Positions 10,232-21,546 are shown, counted from the first letter of the stretch. The stretch is 64,000 bases of DNA from Fulvia fulva (GCF_020509005.1 NC_063012.1:372001-436000), one strand, 5' to 3'. Notes: generated by a model not told the origin, from the letters alone. A program made the numbers and translations.

Positions 10232-11503
10232 ATGGCCAAGGTCTTTTCACTCAAAGGGCAAGCCCTCAAGCTCGATTCCGCCGCAGACCTCGAGAAGCAC
10301 ATCGGCCCGCTCCAAGAGCAAGACATCGAAGAGTTCCATCTAGAAGGCAACACCATTGGTGTAGAAGCCTCGGAGGCTCTAGCCAAGATCCTCGAGACGA
10401 AGAAGTCTCTCAAGTTCGCCAACCTCGCCGACATCTACACCGGACGACTCCTCTCCGAAATCCCCAAGTCTCTCGATGCGCTCCTCACAGCACTTCTAAA
10501 GTGTCCGAACCTCCACACGATCAACCTCAACGACAATGCGTTTGGTCTCAACACTGTCGAGCCGCTCCGGCCTTTCCTGAGCAAGCACACGCCTCTTCAA
10601 CACCTTTACCTCAACAACAATGGTCTTGGGCCTGCTGCAGGCGCACTGGTAGCAGAGGCACTCGAGAAGTTGGCGGAGAACAAAGCTGCAGCACGCAAGG
10701 AGGGTAAAGATGTTCCAGATCTCGAGACAGTTGTCTGTGGGCGGAACAGACTCGAGACGGGCAGCATGGCAGCGTGGGTGAAGGCATACACAGCGAACAA
10801 CAAGGTCAAGACAGTCAAGATGGTGCAGAACGGTATCAGGCAAGAGGGAATTGCTACGCTACTGCAACATGGGCTGTCGAATTGCAAAGCACTGGATACA
10901 CTCGACCTCCAGGACAACACCTTCACTGCACTTGCCTCGAAATCCCTTGCTGCTGTCGTACCAAGCTGGACCGAGCTTCGCGAACTGGCTGTGGGTGACT
11001 GTCTGCTATCAGCACGAGGAGGACGTTTTCTAGGTCAAGCTCTGTCCAAGGCAGGGAACAAGAAACTCGAGGTCTTGCGGTTGCAGTACAACGAGATCGA
11101 TACGAGGGGTCTCAAGGCTATCTCCGATGCCGCATCGCAGAGCGGTGCGCTTCCACGGTTACGACGAGTCGAGCTGAATGGCAACAAGTTCAGCGAGGAT
11201 GACGCAAGTATAGAGAGCTTGAGGGAGCTGCTTGAGAAGCGTAAGGATGAGAGTGCTGAGGACTACCCAGGTGTTGACGAGGACGATGAGGATGCGTGGG
11301 GTCTTGATGAGCTCGATGAACTGGATGATGAGGATGACGAGGAGGAGGGAGGTGATGAAGGTGAAGATGATGACGAGGAGGATGCTAAGGAGGAGAAAAT
11401 TGTCAACGAGGCGGACGCTGCCGAGGACGAACCAGTGCCTCAGAAGCAGGATAAGGATGTTGACGATCTTGCTGCTGCTCTTGGCAAGGCCGAGATCAAA
11501 TAG
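10232..11503 (+). CDS. RNA1: Ran GTPase-activating protein (RanGAP1/Rna1)
   Basis: Stimulates GTP hydrolysis by Ran/Gsp1 on the cytoplasmic side of nuclear pores, sustaining nucleocytoplasmic transport. The 423-aa product is a leucine-rich repeat protein. The conserved catalytic segment ADIYTGRLLSEIP (about 66-78) contains the arginine that matches the essential Arg of fission yeast Rna1, and LKCPNLHTINLNDNAFG and HLYLNNNGLGP are LRR signatures. A long Asp/Glu tail (about 345-400) is typical of the family. I chose ATG 10232 (MAKVFSLKG) rather than in-frame ATG 10166, because RanGAPs begin at this motif. Single exon. Confidence 0.95.
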   Translation: MAKVFSLKGQALKLDSAADLEKHIGPLQEQDIEEFHLEGNTIGVEASEALAKILETKKSLKFANLADIYTGRLLSEIPKSLDALLTALLKCPNLHTINLNDNAFGLNTVEPLRPFLSKHTPLQHLYLNNNGLGPAAGALVAEALEKLAENKAAARKEGKDVPDLETVVCGRNRLETGSMAAWVKAYTANNKVKTVKMVQNGIRQEGIATLLQHGLSNCKALDTLDLQDNTFTALASKSLAAVVPSWTELRELAVGDCLLSARGGRFLGQALSKAGNKKLEVLRLQYNEIDTRGLKAISDAASQSGALPRLRRVELNGNKFSEDDASIESLRELLEKRKDESAEDYPGVDEDDEDAWGLDELDELDDEDDEEEGGDEGEDDDEEDAKEEKIVNEADAAEDEPVPQKQDKDVDDLAAALGKAEIK

Positions 11504-12751
11504 GCGGCGAAAAGTCTTGAGAACGACAAAGCACTACTGGTGGCTTGGGATAAGACAAATTGAGAGAAGCATTGACGCGCTCTGCAGAAAAGATTGGCGG
11601 CATCCGGCCAATTGCTTGTGGCGTGTGCTTGTTATGATACCAACGCATCATGGCGGAAATGAGATAGCATGGCAGGGAAATGCATAGATTTACAGCTTAC
11701 ACAATCGTAGTCCGCCCCCCCCCCCCGTCGCCCTCGTACACGTGTATCGAATGAGTCCGTAGCATCGGACCAAGGTGCCTTTGATATTGTGAAGGGAGCT
11801 GAGATCTCATACTTATACCCGCATTACCGGTACGGCACTATGAGCGACGAGAGCGGGCAAGGGCTGTGCATAGAGTTGAGTGCCGCCGATCGCGTCGTCT
11901 ACCTTTGGCAAAAACATCATTGCTCAACCCGTCTGGTGTCCCGAAGCGATGTATAGATCATAGCGAGCTATGCCAAGCGCTCGCGGGTCGCCTTGTCTCC
12001 GTGATCACAAGGAAATGATCGCAAACGCTGGGTGGATGCGTATGTGGCTTGATCTCGGTGGTCACATGTGACAGGAGCTAGTCAATTCTTTTTTCTCTTA
12101 ATCGAGCACGAAAAGACAATTTCAGGAGGACGAAGGATGAAGTACAAAACAGGAGCAGCAGCAAAAACGAACAATCACAATCACAATCACCCTGAGCCCA
12201 ATGGTACAAGAGACGTCGCCTGCCCGATTCACGACATCAAATCTCGTGCAATGGAGAAAAGCGTACACTTGATTATATGGTCTTCCGACCTCGCCATCGA
12301 GCCGAGAACGAGTGTCGATGGGGCGTGGTTGTTGATGGTACATATAGCTAGCTGGGTGCTTGTCTGGCAAGCATGTGAGAGCTTGTCATGTTAGTTGTCA
12401 GCTCACTGTGCCGCCATGTGAGGGCCCCGAGTTGATTTGTGTCATCGACTGGACGACTCTGCTGAAGATGATTGTCGAGAGTCATGCTGATGGTGTCTGT
12501 GGACGTAGCTTTTCTGGGCTGATATGCGTAGACCGCGACAGTGTCACGAGCGCGGCTTTGATATGTTTGTTCATTGCTGGGTCACGATGAAATAGCTCGC
12601 TGGCGCATAATGGGAGGTATCAGACATCGCGGCGCAACAGCGAATCTCACACAATCGTGGCCAGAATACACACAAAAGCAAGACTCAGTCGATAGCTCTG
12701 GGCTTTTCTGTGTCGATTTGTATAGTGCAGCGCGCTCCACGAGCTCAATAT
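11504..12751. other. Intergenic between convergent RNA1 and S28 peptidase genes
   Basis: About 1.2 kb without a supported gene. It contains a run of 12 C (11715-11726) and, at 11882-12006, one copy of a dispersed repeat of about 125 bp also found at 22925 and 35288. An open frame at 12068-12394 has no recognisable features and is not reported as a gene. Confidence 0.5.
11882..12006 (+). repeat. Dispersed repeat, copy 1
   Basis: Begins GCCGCCGATCGCGTCGTCTA and shares with copies 2 and 3 the blocks CATTATTGCTCAA-like, GTCTGG.GT, AAGCGATGTATAG and CCAAGCGCTCGCG. Non-coding; function unknown. Confidence 0.6.
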
Positions 12752-14478
12752 CTACAAAAGCTCCCACCGCCCCTCCACCATGCAAGCCTGCTCCCACGCC
12801 AGCAACCACTCCTGCACAAACTGTAATTCCTGCGCCTGTACATCTACAATCCGATGCGGAGGCAGCGTCGCGGTCGTCTCATTCGGGAAAAGACCATTCT
12901 CATCCCAATGGTGCACAGCTTCCGCGATTAGGATGAAGGGCTCGCTTGCCGTACTCATCCGCTCCTTAGCACCAAACTCGAAGCCATGAGGAGTCGATGG
13001 CTTCCACGGATCCCAATCTCCATCGACGATCGCGAGACGTGGGTAGGAGATGTTGTAGCCTCCGTACTTGTTGACGGTTGATATATCTGGTGGAGTGGTG
13101 ATGTTGAAGGCGGCGCGGCAAATGAGGCTTTGGTCTTCGAGGGTCATGAGTCGCGATACGATAGGGGCGCCGTATTCTGGTGGTGTGTTGCCGGTCTGGA
13201 GGAAACCCCATTCTGTGCAGTACTGGTATGGCCAGGATTTGTAGTTTGCGTCTTCGATGGTGGTGAGGTCGTAGTAGGTTTGGTTGTGGCGGCCGAAGCA
13301 TGAGTCTGCGGTTCCGTCGCAGGATGCTAGGAAGGAGGTGTTGAAGTAGCCGATCATGTTCAGCATGGCGGTCTCGAGGGACTTGTTGGTGCTGGCGCCG
13401 CTCTCGTCGATCAGGTTGGTGACGTTTGAACGTCTGCTCTCCAGACCAGGGTATAGAGCCTCTGCGGAGGTGATGTTGTTGCAGTATCGATAGAAAGAAT
13501 CGCTAGAGACCGCCGGGTCCCAGTTCAGCGACTGCCACGAGATGGCGCTGCCCAGATAGTTGGCGAAGTCAACATCGTACGTAAGGTCCGCCACGTCGAA
13601 GGCCGCCTTGAGCTGCATGGGGAGATCTGTACTGTTCTTGCCGATGAGGATGCCATCCACAACGCTGATCAAGTCTCGCTGTGTCGCGATACAGTGCTGT
13701 GGGGCGTGCTCTATGATGGGCTGGTAGTACTGCCAGTAGTCCCAGATAGCTTCAGTCACACCAGAGCTAGAGATCGCTCCCCAGTACACATCCGGGTACT
13801 GCTTGCGCAGGAATGCAACAAAAGCTCCAGCATACGACCCTCCATAGGCGATCCACGGGACCTTGTCGCTCGTTAGGTTGCCCTTCACGCCTGGAAACTC
13901 GACATTTTGGGCAAAGTATGCCATGTCAGCCATTGCTTGTGCCGTGGTCAGGAAGCGGAAGTTCTCTGTGGTCAAGTTCTTCACGGGGAATGATGTGCCA
14001 TAGTATCGATGCTCCAGAATGACACCGAGTCCGTTCGTGGCCTTCGTGATCTGTGCTACAATGCCTTTCTGTAGAAAGGGTAGTCTGTCCGTTCCTGAGG
14101 TCTCTCCCGACTGCAGGACAAAGACTGGACCGCCGGGTTGGTAGTGCTGAGCATCGAACCAGTAGCGCAGTTGGAATGTGGTGTGGTCGTGTGGCTCGTA
14201 CTTTGTCTCGTTCTGAAAGTGGTCCACGGGGACGTCGATCCAATGTTCAGGATAGAGGATTTGCAAGGGGTCCTCTCCAGCGCGCTTGGCTAGGGTAGTG
14301 ATGGGGTGTTTGTGCTCCGCCTGGGGGTGGGCAGTCAGTCCAATGCATCAGGTATTGGCATGTAACTCGAACGTGCCTCTTTCCGTGCCGAATGTATGCT
14401 GCCTTTTTCTCCAAGCCGAATATCGAATGCGGACACTGCCACAACGGCAGTAGCCAGCAGGTGTATGATGGGCGCCAT
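12752..14478 (-). CDS. Secreted serine carboxypeptidase, peptidase family S28
   Basis: Family S28 (prolyl carboxypeptidase/DPP7-like) enzymes cleave after proline. The nucleophile motif GGSYAG lies near residue 190, with the Asp in DGDWDPW and the His in VHHWDENG near the end; all three triad residues are present. Exon 1 (14367-14478) encodes a signal peptide, MAPIIHLLATAVVAVSA. A 77-nt intron (14290-14366, GTTACA...CCCTAG) joins it to the mature region; the joint (STKRAGEDP) contains a Lys-Arg site that a Kex2-like protease could cut. The product is 549 aa with many N-x-S/T sites. It is head-to-head with SEC10, about 800 bases apart. The substrate is unknown. The intron borders are inferred from reading frame and signal peptide. 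Confidence 0.88.
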
Positions 14479-15284
14479 GTGTGAGCAAAGAAATGGATCG
14501 CGACCAGTGTACCTCACATGGAGAGGAAGTTACATGTGCAAGAGGGGGCAATGTTTTATGCCATCATCGGCGAGGTGTCGCGGGTACATGTATGACGGCG
14601 GGCAAGTATGATGCATATGCGTTCCCTGCTACCTATTCGTACATAATCAAAGCCTAAATCGCTACTGCTAATGCGCCAGCTTTCGAAGAACACGCTGCTT
14701 GCGTACATGTAACGTGACTAACGTCGAGGTGCCGGATCTCGCTGGATGTTAAGCGTATACTGTAGCGAGGGAGCTGGACGCTATCGCGACCGTATTCCGC
14801 ACGTCTGAGGCGCTTCCGACTCGTTCTTACGGGTTTGGAATCGCGAGAGCAGTTCAGATCTCGGGATCCCACCCCTGCAGCGGTCTCACCCATTGATTAT
14901 AGAAGAATAGACGGAAGCTTGCATGTCTTGTTGCCCGGCGAAGCTTCGAGTGGAGATCAGATAGGGTCGTGTGCCTGCAGTCGAGTGCTTCTGATGATGG
15001 CGATGTACACGATGCAGCTATAGAGATCCAGGGCGAATGTTGCAGGAAGCAGGCGCAGTGAGAATCGTGAAGGCAGATCGAGCTTCCCCAACCGAGCGTC
15101 ATCCGCGGCATCCCCAGCCGCAGCCGCAGCCGCAGCCGCAGCCGCAGCTCCATCCAAGAGTGCGTCGCATCGCATGGACTTGTGCTTGTGAGACACATGT
15201 ACAAGCCGCAAGATCGACATATTCGCATGTCCAAAGACCGCGTCGCCGTCTAGAGGCTAATAATGCCATCGTGTGCGTGAAGAC
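14479..15284. promoter_or_regulatory. Divergent region, S28 peptidase / SEC10
   Basis: About 800 bases without a gene. Near SEC10 it holds a CAGCCG hexamer repeat (15115-15147, about 5.5 units) that probably lies in the SEC10 5' leader. Confidence 0.45.
15115..15147 (+). repeat. CAGCCG hexanucleotide repeat
   Basis: About 5.5 perfect units of CAGCCG, 140 bases upstream of the SEC10 start codon. Likely variable in length between strains. Confidence 0.8.
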
Positions 15285-17936
15285 ATGGCGCGCGTTGGCA
15301 GTCCGGACACTGCCTCCATCCTATCTGGCCACTCGACCTCGCGACCAGGCACCCTCCAGCCAGTCCGAGGCATCCACAACCAAGTCTTCACCCTCGAGAG
15401 CTTCAGCAGTAAAGATTTCATTGTCAAGGACTTTGTCGAGTCCCTGTCTGAGATATCAGGACCTGGTCGAAGATCAGCACCCACTTCAGGCCCGAATGCT
15501 CAAGCCAGCCAGGCATTCGACCCGAAACCACTCATCCGGACATTCGAACATGCCTTGAGCAGGTTGAAGACTCTCAGCGGAGATCTGCAGGAGCGCGAGA
15601 ATGAGCTTACGAACGGCGTGAGGAAAGCAGAGGCCCAACACAATGCGAACATCAAGGGCCGAGAGCGTGAGCTGGAGCGCGCGATTGGCTCTTTCCACCG
15701 CCTGGAGAGTGCATTGGACGGAGATGGCGACGAGGGTGGCAACGCTGCGATGCGCATAGGCGAACGACTGGAGGAGCTGGACAGACAGAGACAACGAGCA
15801 CAGGATGCGAAGTTCATACTACAATGTTGGCTCGACGTCAGCGAACGCGGAGATCTGTCGAGCTTGGACGATGTGCGAAAGATGGGTGGAGGAGAAGGCA
15901 AAGTCAGATGTGCGCATATCGCGCGGCAGCTGCTCAAGATATCACAACGACTGGATGGTGGAGCGGATCGTCCACCAAAGACGAACGGAGTGCACTTCGG
16001 CAACGGCGTGAACGGCAGCAATAATGACGAAACAGACTCGCCGCACGGTGGCTTGCAAAGGAACAAAGGTGGGAAGCAGCCACGAGAGATTATCGAAAAG
16101 TTCCTCGAAATGCTGGAGAAGGATCTCCTGAAATCGTTTGACGAGTTCTATCGGAGACAGAACTTTGGAGGCATGCAAGAATGCGCGGTGGCATTGCAAG
16201 ACTTTGGCGATGGTAATTCGGTCATATCGCTCTTCGTCAACCAGCATCAGTTCTTCATCGATCGCTCACAACTCGTGACGGACGAGCTCACCATGGACGA
16301 CACCTTGGATCGCCTGGCCGATCCTGACACAGAACCACCCGGCGTTGAGCCAAGCCTACAATCGCTGGTCGATGAGGTTCGGGTCGTTGTACAGGAAGAG
16401 AGCTTCATCATCAAGCGTGCCTTCCCTTACTACGAGGAAGTGCTGGCTCGCTTTGTGCAGCGAGTGTTCCAGCAGTCCATCCAGCAAAGATTGGAGATGG
16501 TGCTTGAGAAAGCAGATAGCATATCGACACTGGCATTCTTGCGATCACTGCAGGCGTCGAGATCCTACATCGCAGCACTGGTGGAGGACTTCAAGTCGCA
16601 TGGCTTGACAGACCATCCCGAACCAGTGTCATCGACGACTGCCTCTGTACTGGATCAACAGCTGGATGAGCTCTTCGTGCCGTATTTTACCGGCACAAGC
16701 TACATCGAAAGAGAAAAGCGAAATCTTGGAGAGCTTTTCGAGGGTCTACTGTTCAAGTTCACGCTCTATCACTCGCGAAGGCGGAACGTGAAGACACAAA
16801 CACACACGTACCTAGGTGCCATCTCAGCACGTAGCAAAGAATTCATTAGCAGCGCGCGAGATGCTTATATGGAGCGTCTGGATAGTGCGGACTTGCAAGC
16901 TCGACAGAAGGCAATGCTGCTCAGGATCGCCGGTCTGCACAATGCGAAAGACCAAGCCAGCGCGAACGAGGTCGACGTGACAGATGAAGATGGCCAGCTA
17001 AGTCTGCCCTCCACGAAACGTATGCTGAAGTGGCTTGCTGAAGGTGTCGGACGAGGTCTTGAACTGGCAGGCGGTGGGAGCGAGACACCAAAGGAGATCC
17101 GAGAGCTGCTGGGGCTCCTCATTTCGTACATGGGCGAGGTCTACCTTGAGACGGCACTGAACGCAGCGATTGACTCTGCTACTGCTGCCGAGTCCAACAC
17201 AAAGACGGAGCCTGACCTGAGCTACATCACAGATCTTCGAAGTGCGGTCAGCGTGCTGCACCTTATGCTCACCACAATAAAGATGCTTCTGCTTCCACTG
17301 GCGGCGAGCAATCTGACGATCCGACGAGATCTGGAAAAGCAGACCAGCAATTTCGTCGACCGCATGGAGTGCAAGGTTGATACGGTTTTACAAAAGACGA
17401 TTGATGCGGCTCTTGCTTGGGTAGCGAAGCTTCTCTCGAATCAAAAGAAAACAGACTTCAAGCCGAAAGATGACCACACCCTCCAGCTCGACCAGCTACA
17501 AACCTCAACATGTCAAACCATCTTCACCTTCCTCGGCCGTCTTCACTCGTGCGCAAAGATCGCGATCTCCGGCCGAGTCCTCGAGTCCTTCTCCCTCGAA
17601 CTCGCCATCGGCTTGCGATCACTACTCCTCCAACACTTCAAATCCTACCAGGTCTCGCTGACTGGCGCGCTTGTGGTGTCGAAGGATATCACCAAGTACA
17701 TCGAGCTTCTGCGCTCATGGGAGCTACCGTCATCTTTCGACCCCAGTCTTGAGGTCATGACTGAGATTGCGAATCTCTTCGTTATTGGGCCTGAGGCATT
17801 GAGGGATCGTCTAAGGAATTTTGGAACTGGAGCGGGTGGGCTGCAGGGCGTGGAGAAGGCGGATCTGAGGCCTTATGTGATGAGGAGGGAGGATAGTAAT
17901 AGTGTAGGTGTGCAGGCTGTGTTGAATGCGTTGTAG
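15285..17936 (+). CDS. SEC10: Exocyst complex component Sec10
   Basis: Subunit of the exocyst, which tethers secretory vesicles at the plasma membrane and bridges Sec15 to the rest of the complex. The 883-aa single-exon product has the Sec10 pattern throughout: an N-terminal coiled coil (ELTNGVRKAEAQHNANIKG, then FHRLESAL), AMRIGERLEELDRQRQRAQDA (about 150-170), a middle helical region, and the conserved C-terminus LRPYVMRREDSNSVGVQ. I chose ATG 15285 (MARVGSPDT); an earlier in-frame GTG is not a credible start. No introns. Confidence 0.93.
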   Translation: MARVGSPDTASILSGHSTSRPGTLQPVRGIHNQVFTLESFSSKDFIVKDFVESLSEISGPGRRSAPTSGPNAQASQAFDPKPLIRTFEHALSRLKTLSGDLQERENELTNGVRKAEAQHNANIKGRERELERAIGSFHRLESALDGDGDEGGNAAMRIGERLEELDRQRQRAQDAKFILQCWLDVSERGDLSSLDDVRKMGGGEGKVRCAHIARQLLKISQRLDGGADRPPKTNGVHFGNGVNGSNNDETDSPHGGLQRNKGGKQPREIIEKFLEMLEKDLLKSFDEFYRRQNFGGMQECAVALQDFGDGNSVISLFVNQHQFFIDRSQLVTDELTMDDTLDRLADPDTEPPGVEPSLQSLVDEVRVVVQEESFIIKRAFPYYEEVLARFVQRVFQQSIQQRLEMVLEKADSISTLAFLRSLQASRSYIAALVEDFKSHGLTDHPEPVSSTTASVLDQQLDELFVPYFTGTSYIEREKRNLGELFEGLLFKFTLYHSRRRNVKTQTHTYLGAISARSKEFISSARDAYMERLDSADLQARQKAMLLRIAGLHNAKDQASANEVDVTDEDGQLSLPSTKRMLKWLAEGVGRGLELAGGGSETPKEIRELLGLLISYMGEVYLETALNAAIDSATAAESNTKTEPDLSYITDLRSAVSVLHLMLTTIKMLLLPLAASNLTIRRDLEKQTSNFVDRMECKVDTVLQKTIDAALAWVAKLLSNQKKTDFKPKDDHTLQLDQLQTSTCQTIFTFLGRLHSCAKIAISGRVLESFSLELAIGLRSLLLQHFKSYQVSLTGALVVSKDITKYIELLRSWELPSSFDPSLEVMTEIANLFVIGPEALRDRLRNFGTGAGGLQGVEKADLRPYVMRREDSNSVGVQAVLNAL

Positions 17937-18269
17937 CGCTTCGATGTGGATGGCGAGCCGATCCCGCAGAGACTTGACGCAGATATGAGAGCGCTACGCA
18001 TGTCCTTTATGGGTGCACTTGATTATGTGGACGACAGCATACAGTGAGCAGCTACTGTATTCATTCATACACCTAGAGGCAATGCCACTTCTCATATTGT
18101 GCACCGTTTCCGCCATGTGTAGCAAGTGAAGCACCAGCGGAATCAATTCCGATCCTGGCTCTTGCTCTCGCGACGTCACATCTCGACAGCTCTTGCCAGA
18201 TCGCATGTGAAAGTAGAAGTAGAAACACCACAACACACTTCTCCTAATTGCAGTAAAAGAGCAATCGAA
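17937..18269. other. Short intergenic region SEC10-USE1
   Basis: About 330 bases between two same-strand genes. It holds the presumed SEC10 3' UTR and USE1 promoter. Nothing specific seen. Confidence 0.4.
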
Positions 18270-19142
18270 ATGGCTTCAGCATCGCCGGTCCAGCTCAATC
18301 GCCTTCTCGCACGGCTCGAACACACTCTCCTCACAGCGAATGGCGATCCACATCTACAACATTCCCAATACGAACGAAGTCGGGTTGCCGCCAACATCGA
18401 ACATGCACGCGCTATGCTCTTGACGCTCGAGAAGCAGTCAGCGACAAATAGAATCCAAATCCAGCGACAGGAGATGCCAGCCGATCTTCAATCCAAACGC
18501 GAATTGATCAAGAGACTGAACACACGACTACGAGAAATCAGCGATGCGGCCGTGGAGTCAGACGACGAAGACGAAGATGACGAGGAAGATGAGCACATCC
18601 TGAACGCATACGCTCCAAAGAGGAAAGACACAGAAGCAGGTCTAGAGTCTGGCATACCACAAGAACCACGCATAGACGAAACGCAACAAGCAGAACTCCG
18701 CTCGCGCAAACCCAACCTCCAATCCACCGACAACCGCTCCGCCGCCTCCACAACCGCACGCGAACAACTCTTCGCCGGAAGCAAACCCAAAGACCAAACC
18801 GACACCTCCTCAACACAACAAACAGAATCCCTCATGTCCCACAACCGCACCGAGCAAGAAACGCTCACCAGCGGACTTCTGGGACTCGCCCAGGCGCTGA
18901 AGGAGAGTTCGTTACAGTTTGGGGCGAGTCTAGAGGCGGATAAGGAAGTCACGAAGAGGGCGGAGGGGGCGCTGGATAAGGGGCAGCAGAGTATGGAGGC
19001 TGCGCAGAGCAAGATAGGGGTGTTGAGGAGGATGAGTGAGGGGCAGGGGTGGATTGGGAGGATGAAGCTTTATGCGATGGTTTTTGGGCTTTGGGTTGCG
19101 TGTTTTCTTTTGGTGTTTGTGGGGCCGAAGATTAGATTTTGA
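18270..19142 (+). CDS. USE1: ER SNARE Use1-like protein
   Basis: Use1 is an ER SNARE for retrograde Golgi-to-ER vesicle fusion, working with Sec22, Ufe1 and Sec20. The 290-aa product has an N-terminal helical region (LNRLLARLEHTLL), an acidic linker (about 93-110), a heptad SNARE-like segment (SGLLGLAQALKESSLQFGA onward) and a single C-terminal membrane anchor (MVFGLWVACFLLVFVG) followed by four or five residues, as in tail-anchored SNAREs. ATG 18270 is preceded by CGAA and starts MASASPVQL; the longer in-frame start at 18126 lacks similarity. Family assignment rests on architecture and remembered sequence pattern. Confidence 0.82.
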   Translation: MASASPVQLNRLLARLEHTLLTANGDPHLQHSQYERSRVAANIEHARAMLLTLEKQSATNRIQIQRQEMPADLQSKRELIKRLNTRLREISDAAVESDDEDEDDEEDEHILNAYAPKRKDTEAGLESGIPQEPRIDETQQAELRSRKPNLQSTDNRSAASTTAREQLFAGSKPKDQTDTSSTQQTESLMSHNRTEQETLTSGLLGLAQALKESSLQFGASLEADKEVTKRAEGALDKGQQSMEAAQSKIGVLRRMSEGQGWIGRMKLYAMVFGLWVACFLLVFVGPKIRF

Positions 19143-19547
19143 TGGTGAATGACTGCTTGAAGATCGGTCGGTGAAGAGGAAGCGAGTATTGAGTGAATGC
19201 GATTTGTCGAGTCGAGCACGAACGCGAGTGGCCTGTGCGTCAGCTCCAAGACCTCTCGTTCTTACAGCAAACACGACCGACAAAATCCGAACTTCAACAC
19301 ACAAGCGCGCCCGCCTCTATCTACGATCAACCGACCAACTCGACCGCCGACGTACTCAACCATCTACCCACTCAACCACAGACACACTCAAACGACGACG
19401 CCCCGGCCATCCACGCACTCAACACACCGACGTACTTGACATTGGCGCACTCGACCACCGCTCACTCAAGGCAGATACGCAACAGCGGTCCTGAACAAAC
19501 TCGACTATTCTCCACTATCGGCTTGACGATCAAAATTAGCACACAAG
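19143..19547. other. C/A-rich intergenic leader
   Basis: About 400 bases. 19260-19500 is markedly C/A-rich on the plus strand with few G, like a long 5' leader of the following F-box gene. No separate gene is supported. Confidence 0.4.
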
Positions 19548-20832
19548 GTGCGGGACGTAGTTGCGAGCGTGTCGCTCAAAAAGAAGCAGACCGGTTTACT
19601 GGATACGCCCACGGAGGTGCTCCAGCACATCGCTAGCTTCCTCCCATGCGATAGCATACTCCAAATGCGTCTTACCTGCAAAACACTTGAGTCCACCACG
19701 CTGGACCTTTTCGCCGAAGAGTTCATCTCGTACCAAGAATTCTTCCTGCTGGATCCGAGTCGACTACTTCGAGTGAAGAACATACTGTCCACTCCTCATC
19801 TGGCCGCTCGAGTAAAAAGAGTAGCCACCCCTTTGTGCGCCAGGGACTCGTTCCGCAAGCCAAATGTGGTCCCGGAGCAGGGCGAGGACGTTGTCCATGC
19901 TCGCCACAGATGGCTGTCAGCCTACGAGTACGAATAAAACCTCCTGCACATCTGCGAGGTCGAAGGCCTTCCGACCGAGAGCGAAACTTTGCTCCGCGAG
20001 ATTATTGACAAGATCGCGCTGAATGACAAGTGTTCCCTTGTTGTCGATGTCCAGTCAGAGGACTGTACATACGAGACAGTGTCCAGATATCGCCCGCAGT
20101 TGATGAAAGAGATCATTGAGACGGCGCTTCGTGCAGGCTGCAATGTGGATGGACCGAAGCTGATGGACGACTTCGCTCTTAAAGCTACCCACTTCAAGCA
20201 AGGGGGCGCGTTCGAAGACGTGTTAAGAAGCCTACGACAGTTCTCGTACGTCACTTTGCAAGACACCGAAGATGGTCTGCATACTATCTGGATGCAGCAG
20301 CACTGGATGGTCATATCGGAGATCCTTCAACACGCGGCGAGCTTGCAGGAGTTCGACCTCACTCTGAGCAATTTGAGTGCAGAGGTGCACCTCGGCTCTG
20401 CACTTGCCGACTTGTGCACAACAGTCTTCACGACAGCCGAAGTACCTTGCTTGCGCACACTATGCCTCTGTGAGATGACTGTCTCGAAAGATGCCCTCGC
20501 GCATATACTCGTCAGCTGTGCAGGCAGTCTAATGACATGCAGGCTGGAAAACCTTTTCTGTACTAGGAGAAGGCGACGTCTGGGCCGAATTGGTGAAGTT
20601 GCTGAGTTCGATGCCCTGCCTGGCGAATGTTTGTCTGAGGAACCTATTCAAGCGGCCGAGAGGCGCGACGCCCGCACAGGTTTTAAATGAGCTGAAGAAC
20701 GTGCGATTCATGGTGACTGGGGAGAAGGAACGACAGCAGCTTACAGAGATGGAACGCCGCGAGACGGTTGATGTCCATCCTTTCCTCGAGAGAGCCATTG
20801 AGTGCGGGCTTCAGTACGAGAGCTGGAGGTAG
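19548..20832 (+). pseudogene. F-box protein gene, broken by a nonsense codon and a frameshift
   Basis: The N-terminal part has an F-box-like motif (LLDTPTEVLQHIASFLPCDSILQMRLTCKTLE). F-box proteins recruit substrates to SCF ubiquitin ligases. In the same frame a TAA at 19935-19937 interrupts the protein, after which the frame continues (NLLHICEVEGLPTE...) for about 220 codons. Near 20545-20580 the coding potential moves by one base into the frame that encodes GEGDVWAELVKLLSSMPCL and ends ERAIECGLQYESWR at 20832. The shift lies by A4/T4 runs. The TAA is one C-to-T change from CAA (Gln). No good ATG is seen at the start; the frame opens at GTG 19548, so a 5' exon may be missing. A second, unrelated-position F-box pseudogene lies at 33622-35026. 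Confidence 0.75.
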
Positions 20833-21345
20833 CTGGACGCAGGCCAACGAAGATGAGGCGCCGTCAATCCTGGCGCACTGCAATGGCTACACTACCTAGC
20901 AGAGTGCCATATGGGAAGGCCTCTAATTACATATTTGGATTACCAACGCGCCCCTTTCTTCTGTTCTCAAGGTCTCTCTGAACTCCCTCACGATGCCCTC
21001 TACACCCTCCACCGTCAAGCACAGCTTTCCACCCTCGGTCATTTTCTCCAGAGGTGTCCTCAGCTAACGTGGAAACCCTTTTACACACCCGTCAGCTTCT
21101 CGGACAGTGCATGATTGGTATGATGAGCAGAAACAAGCCAGGTAGATGCCAAGACGCACGGAGAGGTTGCGTGCGTATTGGCCGTTTTGAAGCGACGGCA
21201 AGGCAGACCCACGTACTATGCAAGGCGAACTGCAACGAGGCCAACAACAACGCCCAGCAAGTACGACACGACCACAACGCACGAAATCACGAACGAAGAG
21301 AGACTTTCTTCTCCAGCCGCCGGCAATGAAGCCGGCGCTCTGATG
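20833..21345. other. Intergenic, nothing recognised
   Basis: About 510 bases. A small hairpin (GCCGGC near 21318 and 21331) precedes the end of the tRNA-like array. No gene seen. Confidence 0.4.
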
Positions 21346-21351
21346 AAAAAA
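21346..21351 (-). terminator. Oligo-T run at the 3' end of the tRNA-like array
   Basis: Six T on the minus strand, about 10 bases downstream of the last module (A). This fits an RNA polymerase III terminator. Only one other T run (T5, just before module E at about 22332-22336) occurs between modules. Confidence 0.5.
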
Positions 21352-21360
21352 GATGTATCG

Positions 21361-21496
21361 TGGAGAAGGTGGGAATCGAACACCACGTTTCATGAGTTTG
21401 AATGGTACCGGCATCAAAGAGTCTGCCACCTTTCGCGTGTCAAGAGAACGAGACAGCTAGGGCCCCTCAGGTGTCCTTCCGTTGGACGACCTCTCC
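21361..21496 (-). ncRNA. tRNA-like RNA module A
   Basis: Last of six related modules in transcript order. 5' GGAGAGG pairs with 3' CTTCTCC (one G-T). D-arm-like GTCC/GGAC encloses AACGGAA. A B-box-like GTTCGATTCC is present. Its terminal stem-loop is GTGG/CCAC, where module D has GGAG/CTCC, so pairing is kept by compensatory change. It contains the shared central insert with TGTC/GACA and GGCA/TGCC-type hairpins. It is followed by oligo-T. Confidence 0.5.
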
Positions 21497-21546
21497 GAAA
21501 GAGGTTGATGCTGCAAGCAGCGAGAACTGTGTGCCATGAAGGCGGC

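Noticed and set aside
12068..12394. 108-codon plus-strand open frame
   Set aside because: Derived partly from a CACAAT repeat; no homology recognised and no splice or leader signals.
15037..15558. Open frame over the SEC10 leader and start
   Set aside because: Driven by the CAGCCG repeat and out of frame with SEC10; no features.
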